In this document: positions 44,601-56,600 of the stretch, piece by piece
Numbering within the stretch: the first letter of the stretch is position 1
How the letters are laid out: each line of letters begins with the position of its first letter
NCBI GenBank assembly: GCA_003117195.1
Contig: BDSI01000098.1
Span: 412,880 to 476,879 of the forward strand
DNA length: 64,000 nucleotides
From: Eudorina sp. 2006-703-Eu-15
Taxonomy: Eukaryota; Chlorophyta; Chlorophyceae; Chlamydomonadales; Volvocaceae
Reading direction: 5' to 3'
Made by a program: the position numbers and the translations under genes
The notes under the pieces: model-generated
Database searches by the model: none
Told to the model about the DNA's origin: nothing
What the model saw: the letters and a program-made list of their open reading frames with translations, nothing else

Positions 44601-47600
44601 TACTAATGTGCAGGCACTGGTTCGTACTGCTGCAGAGGAGAGTCCAGGTATGCCGCTGAATGATGCAACAACCGGCACGTACTGTCCCATACTATTTTGT
44701 CGTCGGTTTTCACCAGCTATCCTCCCTGAGCATTACCCCCCTGCCTTGCCACCCCTCTACCCTTCCCCCCTACACCCCCGCAACCCCGCAACCTGCCCAA
44801 CCCCCCCACCCCCACCCACCCCGTACGGCCCCCCGTACGCCTCCCTCCCCCCGTACTGCCGCCCCCCCCCACGCCCTCCCCCGTACGGGCCCCCCGTACG
44901 CTCCCCCCGTACGCCCCCTCCCCCCCGTACGCCCCTCCCCCCGTACGCCTCCCACCCCCCTTACGGCCCCCCCGTACGCCTCCCCCGACCGGTCCATCCT
45001 CTACGTATGTACCGACATGCCAGTCCCCTCTGCCCCGATGCCGTACATACGCCCCGGACCCTCAGCCTCTTCCCGCTGTATGGTGCCCTACCATCTATCC
45101 CTCCCCAGCCCAGCCCGCGATGGATGTGGGGTATCGAGGTGCTGTGGGTTGGGTGTGTGGGTATGGATGAGCAGCGACCGGCACACATGACCAGCCAGCA
45201 GCGGAGTACTACGTACACTCATATAGGCCCCGCCACCACCACCGGAACCAACCACGTACTGACCCCGACGGCCTTGTCCTTGTCCGCCCCCACGGACAGC
45301 AAGTGCTTGACGACGTCCAGGTGGCCGTTCTCAGCCGCCATGTGCAGCGGTGTCCAGCCGTCCTGCGTGCATGCATGCAAGCAGGCGCACATCCCTCGGT
45401 CACTGCCCCCCATCATCCAGGCATCACGCACCCGACCAACGAAGGACGGATGGAGGGGGCATTGATAGGCCGACATACATACACCGGGATGAAAGAGGAG
45501 CGGGTGGAGGGAGGTGGGGCCGGGTGTGGGGGTGGGGGTGGGAAGGGAGTTGACGCGGCACATCGATCGATATGTAGCGAGGGGGAGGGGCACATTCAGG
45601 TGTGGTCGTCAGAAGCGGCGGCAAGGCGGCAGGGCGGCCTCAACGCGGGCGGGGACTCCTCACACACTTGGCCGCAGTACTAACGGAGCTTCGTTGGCGC
45701 GCCTCAGACAAGATGTGTACAATACGTCCTCGTGCCTGGCCCGTCAACGACCCGTCCCTCGTGATAACGAACGGTCAGTCAACCAAGGCAGCGCCACCGC
45801 GAACCAAAGCAAGTCAATCGCTTGCACGGATACAAACGCGACGGATGGAGTACAGACGAGCGTGTGTTCGTTTAAGTTGAAACTAACATTCTTTGAATTG
45901 GAAGGATGAGGATGAACACCGACACGTGTGCAACCTGCATGCGTTCAGAGTGTACGTACATAATATACACGACCTTTGCTCAATTAAAACAAGGGGCACA
46001 CGCACACGTATGGGCACACAACCAAGCAATCAACCCGCTTGGCGACGAGAATGAATCGGGTCCCTCTGGGGGCACGGACGAGGGTAGCTAGGGCGTTGGC
46101 GAGGACTGGCCTAAGACGCGCCGGCATACGGCATGTCATCGTGCTTCGCCCTCTTGGGAATACTAATGTGCAGGCACTGGTTCGTACTGCTGCAGAGGAG
46201 AGTCCAGGTATGCCGCTGAATGATGCAACAACCGGCACGTACTGTCCCATACTATTTTGTCGTCGGTTTTCACCAGCTATCCTCCCTGAGCATAACCCCC
46301 CTGCCTTGCCACCCCTCTTCCCTTCCCCCTACCCCACCCCACCCACCAACACCAACATCCCCGCAAACTGCCCCACCCCACCCACCAACGCACCCCTCAA
46401 AACCCTACTCAGCCCCGCCCCCCGTTCCCCCCCTGTACGCCTCCCCTCCCCCCGTACTCCGCCCCCCCCCTACACCCCCCCCTCCCGTACTCAACCCTAT
46501 GCCCCCCCCGTCCCCCCGGTACGCCGCCCTCTCGTACGCCTTCCCCCCGTACGCCTTATCCCCCCCCTACACGCCCCCCCTACAACCCCCCCGTACGCCC
46601 CCCCCTCACCCCCCCGTACACTCCCCCTCCCGTACTTCCCCCCCCTACACTTCCCCCCCCTACCACCCCCCTCGTACGCCTCCCCCCTTACGGCCCCCGG
46701 ACGCCTACCATCCCCCCGTACGCCGCCCTCCCGTACTTCCCCCCCGTACTCACCCCCCGTACGGTCCCCCGTACGCCAACCCGTACGCCAACCCGTACGC
46801 TCCCCCCCTCACCCCCCCCCGTACGCTCCCCCCCCTACGCCTCCCCCCCGTACGCCTCCCAACCCCCCTTACAGCCCCCCGTACGCCTCCCCCGACCGGT
46901 CCATCCTCTACGTATGTACCGACATGCCAGTCCCCTCTGCCCCGATGCCGTACATACGCCCCGGACCCTCAGCCTCTTCCCGCTGTATGGTGCCCTACCA
47001 TCTATCCCTCCCCAGCCCAGCCCGCGATGGATGTGGGGTATCGAGGTGCTGTGGGTTGGGTGTGTGGGTATGGATGAGCAGCGACCGGCACACATGACCA
47101 GCCAGCAGCGGAGTACTACGTACACTCATATAGGCCCCGCCACCACCACCGGAACCAACCACGTACTGACCTTGTTGGCCTTGTCCTTGTCCGCCCCCAC
47201 GGACAGCAAGTGCTTGACGACGTCCAGTCGGCCATTATAAGCCGCCCAGTGCAGCGGTGTGCAGCCGTTCTGCGTGCATGCATGCAAGCAGGCGCACATC
47301 CCTCGGTCACTGCCCCCCATCATCCAGGCATCACGCACCCGACCAAGGATGGATGGATGGAGGGGGCATTGATAGGCCGACATACATACACCGGGATGAT
47401 AGAGGAGCGGGTGGAGGGAGGTGGGGCCGGGTGTGGGGGTGGCGGTGGGAAGGGAGTTGACGCGGCACATCGATCGATATGTAGTGAGGGGGAGGGGCAC
47501 ATTCAGGTGTGGTCGTCAGAAGCGGCGGTAAGGCGGCAGGGCGGCCTCAACGCGCGCGGGGACTCCTCACACACTTGGCCGCAGTACTAACGGAGCTTCG

Positions 47601-50600
47601 TTGGCGCGCCTCAGACAAGATGTGTACAATACGTCCTCGTGCCTGGCCCGTCAACGACCCGTCCCTCATGATAACGAACGGTCAGTCAACGAACGAAGGC
47701 AGCGCCACCGCGAACCAAAGCATTTGAATTGTAAGGATAAGGATGAACACCGACACGTGTGCAACCTGCATGCGTTCAGAGTGTATGTACATAATATACA
47801 CGACCTTTGCTCAATTAAACCAAGGGGCACACGCCCACGTATGGGCACACAACCAAGCAAGCAATCAACCCGCTTGGCGACGAGGGATGAATCGGGTCCC
47901 TCTGGGGGCACGGACGAGGGTAGCTAGGGCGTTGGCGAGGACTGGCCTAAGACGCGCCGGCCTACGGCATGTCATCGTGCTTCGCCCTCTTGGGAATACA
48001 AATGTGCAGGCACTGGTTCGTACTGCTGCAGAGGAGAGTCCAGGTATGCCGCTGAATGATGCAACAACCGGCACGTACTGTCCCATACTATTTTGTCGTC
48101 GGTTTTCACCAGCTATCCTCCCTGAGCATAACCCCCCTGCCTTGCCACCCCTCTTCCCTTCCCCCCACCCCACCCCACCCACCAACCCCAACATCCCCAC
48201 ACACTTCCCCTCCACCCCCGCAACCCCGCAAACTGCCCCACCCCACCCACCAACGCACCCCTAAAAACCCTCCTCAGCCCCGCCCCCCCCTACCCCCCCC
48301 CGTACGCCTCCCCTCCCCCCCGTACTCCGGCCCCCCCCCCTACACCCCCCCCTCCCGTACTCAACCCTATGCCCCCCCCCGTTCCCCCCCGGTACGCCGC
48401 CCTCTCGTACGCCTTCACCCCGTACGCCTTATCCCGCCCCCTACACGCCCCCCCTACACCCCCCCGTACGCCCCCCCCTACAACCCCCCCCCGTACGCCC
48501 CCCCTCATCACCCGCCCCCGTACACCCCCCCCGTACTCCCCCCCTACACGTTCCCTCCCCCCCTACCCCCCCTTGTACGCCTCCCCCCCTACGGCCCCCG
48601 GACGCCTACCATCCCCCCCGTACGCCGCCCCCCCGTACTTCCCCCCCGTACTCACCCCCCGTACGGCCCCCCCGTACGCCGCCCCCCGTACGCCCCCCCG
48701 TACGCCAACCCGTACGCTCCCTCCTCACCCCCCCCGTACGCCTCCCGCCCCCTCCTTACGGCCCCCCGTACGCCTCCCCCTCCTTACGGCCCCCCGTACG
48801 CCTCCCCCTCCTTACGGCCCCCCGTACGCCCCTCCCCCCCTTACGCCTCCCCCGACCGGTCCATCCTCTACGTATGTACCGACATGCAAGTCCCCTCTGC
48901 CCCGATGCCGTACATACGCCCCGGACCCTCAGCCTCTTCCCGCTGTATGGTGCCCTACCATCTATCCCTCCCCAGCCCAGCCCGTGATGGATGTGGGGTA
49001 TCGAGGTGCTGTGGGTTGGGTGTGTGGGTATGGATGAGCAGCGACCGGCACACATGACCAGCCAGCAGCGGTGTACTACGTACACTCATATAGGCCCCGC
49101 CGCAACCACCGGAACCAACCACGTACTGACCCCGACGGCCTTGTCCTTGTCCGCCCCAACGGACAGCAAGTGCTTGACGACGTCCGGGTGGCCGTTCTGA
49201 GCCGCCATGTGCAGCGGTGTCCAGCCGTTCTGCGTGCATGCATGCAAGCAGGCGCACATCCCTCGGTCACTGCCCCCCATCATCCAGGCATCACGCACCC
49301 GACCAAGGATGGATGGATGGAGGGGGCATTGATAGGCCGACATACATACACCGGAATGAAAGCGGAGCGGGTGGAGGGAGGTGGGGCCGTGTGTGGGGGT
49401 GGGGGTGGCGGTGGGGGTGGGAAGGGAGTTGACGCGGCACATCGATCGATATGTAGGGTGAGGGACACATTCAGGTGTGGTCGTCAGAAGCGGCGGTAAG
49501 GCGGCAGGGCGGCCTCAACGCGGGCGGGGACTCCTCACACACTTGGCCGCAGTACTAACGGAGCTTCGTTGGCGCGCCTCAGACAAGATGTGTACAATAC
49601 GTCCTCGTGCCTGGCCCGTCAACGACCCGTCCCTCGTGATAACGAACGGTCAGTCAACCAACGAAGGCAGCGCCACCGCGAACCAAAGCATTTGAATTGA
49701 AAGGATGAGGATGAACACCGACACGTGTGCAACCTGCATGCGTTCAGAGTGTACGTACATAATATACATGACCTTTGCTCAATTAAGACAAGGGGCACAC
49801 GCACACGTATGGGCACACAACCAAGCAATCAACCCGCTTGGCGACGAGGGATGAATCGGGTCCCTCTGGGGGCACGGACGAGGGTAGCTAGGGCGTTGGC
49901 GAGGACTGGCCTAAGACGCGCCGGCATACGGCATGTCATCGTGCTTCGCCCTCTTGGGAATACTAATGTGCAGGCACTGGTTCGTACTGCTGCAGAGGAG
50001 AGTCCAGGTATGCCGCTGAATGATGCAACAACCGGCACGTACTGTCCCATACTATTTTGTCGTCGGTTTTCACCAGCTATCCTCCCTGAGCATTACCCCC
50101 CTGCCTTGCCACCCCTCTACCCTTCGCCCCTACCCCACCCCACCCACCAAGCCCAACATCCCCACACACTCCCCTCCACCCCCGCAACCCTCAACCTGCC
50201 CCACCCCACCCACCAACGCCCCCCTTAAACCCCTCCTCAGCCCCGCCCCACCGTACGTACGCCCCCTCCCCGTACGCCTTCCCACCCCGTTCGGCCCCCG
50301 TACGCCTCCCATCCCCCCATACGGCCCCCCCCGTACGCCGCCCCCCCTACGCCCCCTCCCCCCCTACGCCCCCTCCCCCCGTACGCCTCCCAACCCCCCT
50401 TACAGCCCCCCCTTACGCCTCCCCCGACCGGTCCATCCTCTACGTATGTACCGACATGCCAGTCCCCTCTGCCCCGATGCCGTACATACGCCCCGGACCC
50501 TCAGCCTCTTCCCGCTGTATGGTGCCCTACCATCTATCCCTCCCCAGCCCAGCCCGCGATGGATGTGGGGTATCGAGGTGCTGTGGGTTGGGTGTGTGGG

Positions 50601-53600
50601 TATGGATGAGCAGCGACCGGCACACATGACCAGCCAGCAGCGGAGTACTACGTACACTCATATAGGCCCCGCCGCCACCACGGGAACCAACCACGTACTG
50701 ACCTTGTTGGCCTTGTCCTTGTCCGCCCCCACGGACAGCAAGTGCTTGACGACGTCCAGGTGGCAGTTCTGAGCCGCCACGTACAGCGGTGTCCAGCCGT
50801 CCTGCGTGCATGCATGCAAGCAGGCGCACATCCCTCGGTCACTGCCCCCCATCATCCAGGCATCAAACACCCGACCAACGAAGGACGGATGGAGGGGGCA
50901 TTGATAGGCCGACGTACATACACCGGGATGAAAGAGGAGCGGGTGGAGGGAGGTGGGGCCGTGTGTGGGGTTGGGTGGGGGTGGGAAGGGAGTTGACGCG
51001 GCACATCGATCGATATGTAGTGAGGGGGAGGGACACATTCAGGTGTGGTCAGAAGCGGCGGCAAGGCGGCAGGGCGGCCTCAACGCGGGCGGGGACTCCT
51101 CACACACTTGGCCGCAGTACTAACGGAGCTTCGTTGGCGCGCCTCAGACAAGATGTGTACAATACGTCCTCATGCCTGGCCCGTCAACGACCCGTCCTTC
51201 GTGATAACGAACGGTCAGTCAACCAAGGCAGCGCCACCGCGAACCAAAGCAAGTCAATCGCTTGCACGGATACAAACGCGACGGATGGAGTACATACGAG
51301 CGTGTGTTCGTTTAAGTTGAAACTAACATTCTCTGAATTGGAAGGATGAGGATGAACACCGACACGTGTGCAGCCTGCATGCGTTCAGAGCGTACGTACA
51401 TAATATACACGACCTTTGCTCAATTAAACCAAGGGGCACATGCCCACGTATGGGCACACAACCAAGCAATCAACCCGCTTGGCGACGAGGGATGAATCGG
51501 GTCCCTCTGGGGGCACGGACGAGGGTAGCTAGGGCGTTGGCGAGGACTGGCCTAAGACGCGCCGGCATACGGCATGTCATCGTGCTTCGCCCTCTTGGGA
51601 ATACTAATGTGCAGGCACTGGTTCGTACTGCTGCAGAGGAGAGTCCAGGTATGCCGCTGAATGATGCAACAACCGGCACGTACTGCCCCATACTATTTTG
51701 TCGTCGGTTTTCACCAGCTATCCTCCCTGAGCATAACCCCCCTGCCTTGCCACCCCTCTTCCCTTCCCCCCCACCCCACCCCACCCACCAACCCCAGCAT
51801 CCCCACACACTTCCCCTCCACCCCCGCAACCCCGCAAACTGCCCCACCCCACCCACCAACGCCCCCCCTTAGAACCCTCCTCCGCCCCGCCCCCCCGTAC
51901 GCCCCCCCGTACGCCTTCCCCCCCCCTTACGGCCCCCCTTACTCACCCCCCCATACGGCCCCCCCCGTACGCCGCCCCCCCTACGCCCCCTCCCCCCCGT
52001 ACGCCCCCTCCCCCCGTACGCCTCCCCCTCCTTACGGCCCCCCCGTACGCCTCCCCCGACCGGTCCATCCTCTACGTATGAACCTACATGCCAGTCCCCT
52101 CGGCCCCGATGCCGTACATACGCCCCGGACCCTCAGCCTCTTCCCGCTGTATGGTGCCCTACCATCTATCCCTCCCCAGCCCAGCCCGCGATGGATGTGG
52201 GGTATCGAGGTGCTGTGGGTTGGGTGTGTGGGTATGGATGAGCAGCGACCGGCACACATGACCAGCCAGCAGCGGAGTACTACGTACACTCATATAGGCC
52301 CCGCCACCACCACCGGAACCAACCACGTACTGACCTTGTTGGCCTTGTCCTTGTCCGCCCCCACGGACAGCAAGTGCTTGACGACGTCCAGGTGGCCGTT
52401 CTTAGCCGCCACGTACAGCGGTGTCCAGCCGACCTGCGTGCATGCATGCAAGCAGGCGCACATCCCTCGGTCACTATCCCCCAACATCCAGGCATCACGC
52501 ACCCGACCAAGGATGGATGGATGGAGGGGGCATTGATAGGCCGACATGCATACACCGGGATGAAAGAGGAGCGGGTGGAGGGAGGTGGGGCCGTGTGTGG
52601 GGTTGGGTGGGGGTGGGAAGGGAGTTGACGCGGCGCATCGATCGATATGTAGCGAGGGGGAGGGACACATTCAGGTGTGGTCGTCAGAAGCGGCGGCAAG
52701 GCGGCAGGGCGGCCTCAACGCGGGCGGGGACTCCTCACACACTTGGCCGCAGTACTAACGGAGCTTCGTTGGCGCGCCTCAGACAAGATGTGTACAATAC
52801 GTCCTCGTGCCTGGCCTCTGTCAACGACCCGTCCCTCATGATAACGAACGGTCAGTCAACCAAGACAGCGCCACCGCGAACCAAAGCAAGTCAATCGCTT
52901 GCATGGATACAAACGCGACGGATGGAGTACAGACGAGCGTGTGTTCGTTTAAGTTATAACTAACATTGTTTGAAATGAAAGGATGCGGATGAACACCGAC
53001 ACGTGTGCAGCCTGCATGCGTTCAGAGTGTACGTACATAATATACACGACCTTTGCTGAAAGCAAGGGGCACACGCGCACGTATGGGCACACAACCAAGC
53101 AATCAACCCGCTTGGCGACGAGGGATGAATCGGGTCCCTCTGGGGGCACGGACGAGGGTAGCTAGGGCGTTGGCGAGGACTGGCCTAAGACGCGCCGGCA
53201 AACGGCATGTCATCGTGCTTCGCCCTCATGGGAATACTAATGTGCAGGCACTGGTTCGTACTGCTGCAGAGGAGAGTCCAGGTATGCCGCTGAATGATGC
53301 AACAACCGGCACGTACTGTCCCATACTATTTATTTTGTCGTCGGTTTTCACCAGCTATCCTCCCTGAGCATTACCCCCCTGCCTTGCCACCCCTCTACCC
53401 TTCGCCCCTACCCCACCCCACCCACCAAGCCCAACATCCCCACACACTCCCCCTCCACCCCCGCAACCCCTCAACCTGCCCCACCCCACCCACCAACGCC
53501 CCCCCTTAAACCCCTCCTCAGCCCCACCCCACCGTACGTACGCCCCCTCCCCGTACGCCTTCCCACCCCGTTCGGCCCCCGTACGCCTCCCATCCCCCCA

Positions 53601-56600
53601 TACGGCCCCCCCCGTACGCCGCCCCCCCTACGCCCCCTCCCCCCCTACGCCCCCTCCCCCCGTACGCCTCCCAACCCCCCTTACAGCCCCCCCTTACGCC
53701 TCCCCCGACCGGTCCATCCTCTACGTATGTACCGACATGCCAGTCCCCTCTGCCCCAATGCCGTACATACGCCCCGGACCCTCAGCCTCTTCCCGCTGTA
53801 TGGTGCCCTACCATCTATCCCTCCCCAGCCCAGCCCGCGATGGATGTGGGGTATCGAGGTGCTGTGGGTTGGGCGTGTGGGTATGGATGAGCAGCGACCG
53901 GCACACATGACCAGCCAGCAGCGGTGTACTACGTACACTCATATAGGCCCCGCCGCAACCACAGGAACCAACCACGTACTGACCTTGTTGGCCTTGTCCT
54001 TGTCCGCCCCCACGGACAGCAAGTGCTTGACGACGTCCAGGTGGCCGTTCTGAGCCGCCACGTACAGCGGTGTCCAGCCGTCCTGCGTGCATGCATGCAA
54101 GCAGGCGCACATCCCTCGGTCACTGCCCCCCATCATCCAGGCATCACGCACCCGACCAACGAAGGACGGATGGAGGGGGCATTGATAGGCCGACGTACAT
54201 ACACCGGGATGAAAGCGGAGCGGGTGGAGGGAGGTGGGGCCGTGTGTGGGGGTGGGGGTGGGAAGGGAGTTGACGCGGCACATCGATCGATATGTAGTGA
54301 GGGGGAGGGGCACATTCAGGTGTGGTCAGAAGCGGCGGCAAGGCGGCAGGGCGGCCTCAACGCGCGCGGGGACTCCTCACACACTTGGCCGCAGTACTAA
54401 CGGAGCTTCGTTGGCGCGCCTCAGACAAGATGTGTACAATACGTCCTCGTGCCTGGCCTGTCAACGACCCGTCCCTCGTGATAACGAACGGTCAGTCAAC
54501 CAATGCAGCGCCACCGCGAACCAAAGCAAGTCAATCGCTTGCACGGATACAAACGCGACGGATGGAGTACAGACGAGCGTGTGTTCGTTTAAGTTGAAAC
54601 TAACATTCTTTGAATTGGAAGGATGAGGATGAACACCGACACGTGTGCAACCTGCATGCGTTCAGAGTGTACGTACATAATATACATGACCTTTGCTCAA
54701 TTAAGACAAGGGGCACACGCACACGTATGGGCACACAACCAAGCAATCAACCCGCTTGGCGACGAGGGATGAATCGGGTCCCTCCGGGGGCACGGACGAG
54801 GGTAGCTAGGGCGTTGGCGAGGACTGGCCTAAGACGCGCCGGCATACGGCATGTCATCGTGCTTCGCCCTCTTGGGAATACTAATGTGCAGGCACTGGTT
54901 CGTACTGCAGAGGAGAGTCCAGGTATGCCGCTGAATGATGCAACAACCGGCACGTACTGTCCCGTACTATTTTGTCGTCGGTGTTCACCAGCTATCCTCC
55001 CTGAGCATAACCCCCCTGCCTTGCCACCCCTCTTCCCTTCCCCCCTACACCCCCGCAACCCCGCAACCTGCCCAACCCCACCCACCCCCACCCACCCCGT
55101 ACGGCCCCCCGTACGCCTCCCATTCCCCCCGTACTGCCGCCCCCCCCCACGCCCTCCCCCGTACGGGCCCCCCGTACGCTCCCCCCGTACGCCCCCCCCT
55201 CGTACGCCCCCCCGTACGCCCCCCTGTACGCCTCCCCCCCCGTACGCCCCCTCCCCCCCTTACGCCTCCCCCGACCGGTCCATCCTCTACGTATGTACCG
55301 ACATGCCAGTCCCCTCTGCCCCGATGCCGTACATACGCCCCGGACCCTCAGCCTCTTCCCGCTGTATGGTGCCCTACCATCTATCCCTCCCCAGCCCAGC
55401 CCGCGATGGATGTGGGGTATCGAGGTGCTGTGGGTTGGGTGTGTGGGTATGGATGAGCAGCGACCGGCACACATGACCAGCCAGCAGCGGAGTACTACGT
55501 ACACTCATATAGGCCCCGCCGCCACCACCGGAACCAACCACGTACTGACCTTGTTGGCCTTGTCCTTGTCCGCCCCCACGGACAGCAAGTGCTTGACGAC
55601 GTCCGGGTGGCCGTTCTGAGCCGCCATGTGCAGCGGTGTCCTGCCGTCCTGCGTGCATGCATGCAAGCAGGCGCACATCCCTCGGTCACTGCCCCCCATC
55701 ATCCAGGCATCACGCGCCCGACCAAGGATGGATGGATGGAGGGGGCATTGATAGGCCGACATACATACACCGGGATGAAAGAGGAGCGGGTGGAGGGAGG
55801 TGGGGCCGGGTGTTGGGGTGGGTGGGGGTGTGAAGGGAGTTGACGCGGCACATCGATCGATATGTAGCGAGGGGGAGGGACACATTCAGGATACTGAACG
55901 ATGTCCAAGTGGCCCTTCCCGGCCGCCAGGTGCATCGGGGTTTGGGCGTGCTGCAACACATGTGGCGCCATTTGGTGCATCAATAAAATATATTGGACAT
56001 ATTATTATGTATATTAATATTATACTGGTTTAGTACGTTGCATGACCACCAGCCAAGTCGCTGGCTCGCGCGCCACCCAGCAGCCGCAACGTTTATGTAC
56101 CCGCCTCCAACCAAGCAACAGACTAACCTATGCCATACCTGCCTTCAGCACCTATGCTCCTGCTGATATCACGTCCGGTTTTAAATCGATTCAACTGCCA
56201 GCCGTTATTAACGCAATTGACTTTCCGAACCCGATCGACGCGCGCACCTCGGAGCACATACAGCTAAACCACGCTCACCATTCCAGGCGCGTCCTTCTTT
56301 GCGCCTTCCTCGATCAGGGCCTTGACTACCTCTACATGGCCAACTTCGGAGGCCAGGTGTATGGGAGCTTGGCCGGTCTGGAGTGATCGTGTACATAATG
56401 TACGAAGTTAATGATGAAAATGAGGACGTGGGGTGCAGGCGGGGTTTCCACAACATATGCCAACGAACGTGCCATGCATTGCCGGACTTCAGGGGTATTA
56501 TAATACCAACCTAGTTAGGGGGTGAGCCTAGCACATCACTGATGAATGAACGAAGGCAGGCGCACACTGCTGGGAGCAAGTAGACATGTATGGTCTGCAG

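Larger units (their letters stand above)
33660..55270. repeat. Thirteen C-rich tracts with spaced CGTACG, one per array intron
   Basis: Approximate positions: 33660-34300, 35590-36215, 37450-38185, 40015-40335, 41570-41800, 43110-43420, 44740-44985, 46285-46890, 48130-48850, 50095-50420, 51740-52050, 53370-53700 and 55010-55270. Each is built from short modules of the form C(4-8)GTACG(C/T)C. CGTACG is a palindrome and recurs roughly every 12-30 bp. The minus strand, which is the sense strand of the ankyrin gene, reads G-runs of 4-8 every few bases. Confidence 0.9.
32622..55890. repeat. Tandem array of 14 ankyrin-exon units (23.3 kb)
   Basis: Exon-to-exon spacings are 1930, 1931, 1968, 2145, 1471, 1620, 1565, 1907, 1960, 1572, 1632, 1649 and 1566 bp. 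Outside the C-rich tracts the units differ by only a few percent. Length differences come from the C-rich tract (about 230-735 bp), from a block of about 120 bp (with CGCTTGCA.GGATACAAACGC) missing in four units (near 37045, 41160, 47725 and 49688), and from a 506-bp MITE in one unit. Homology begins just right of about 32622. It ends at CACATTCAGG (55881-55890), where it is fused to half of an older ankyrin exon. Confidence 0.95.
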
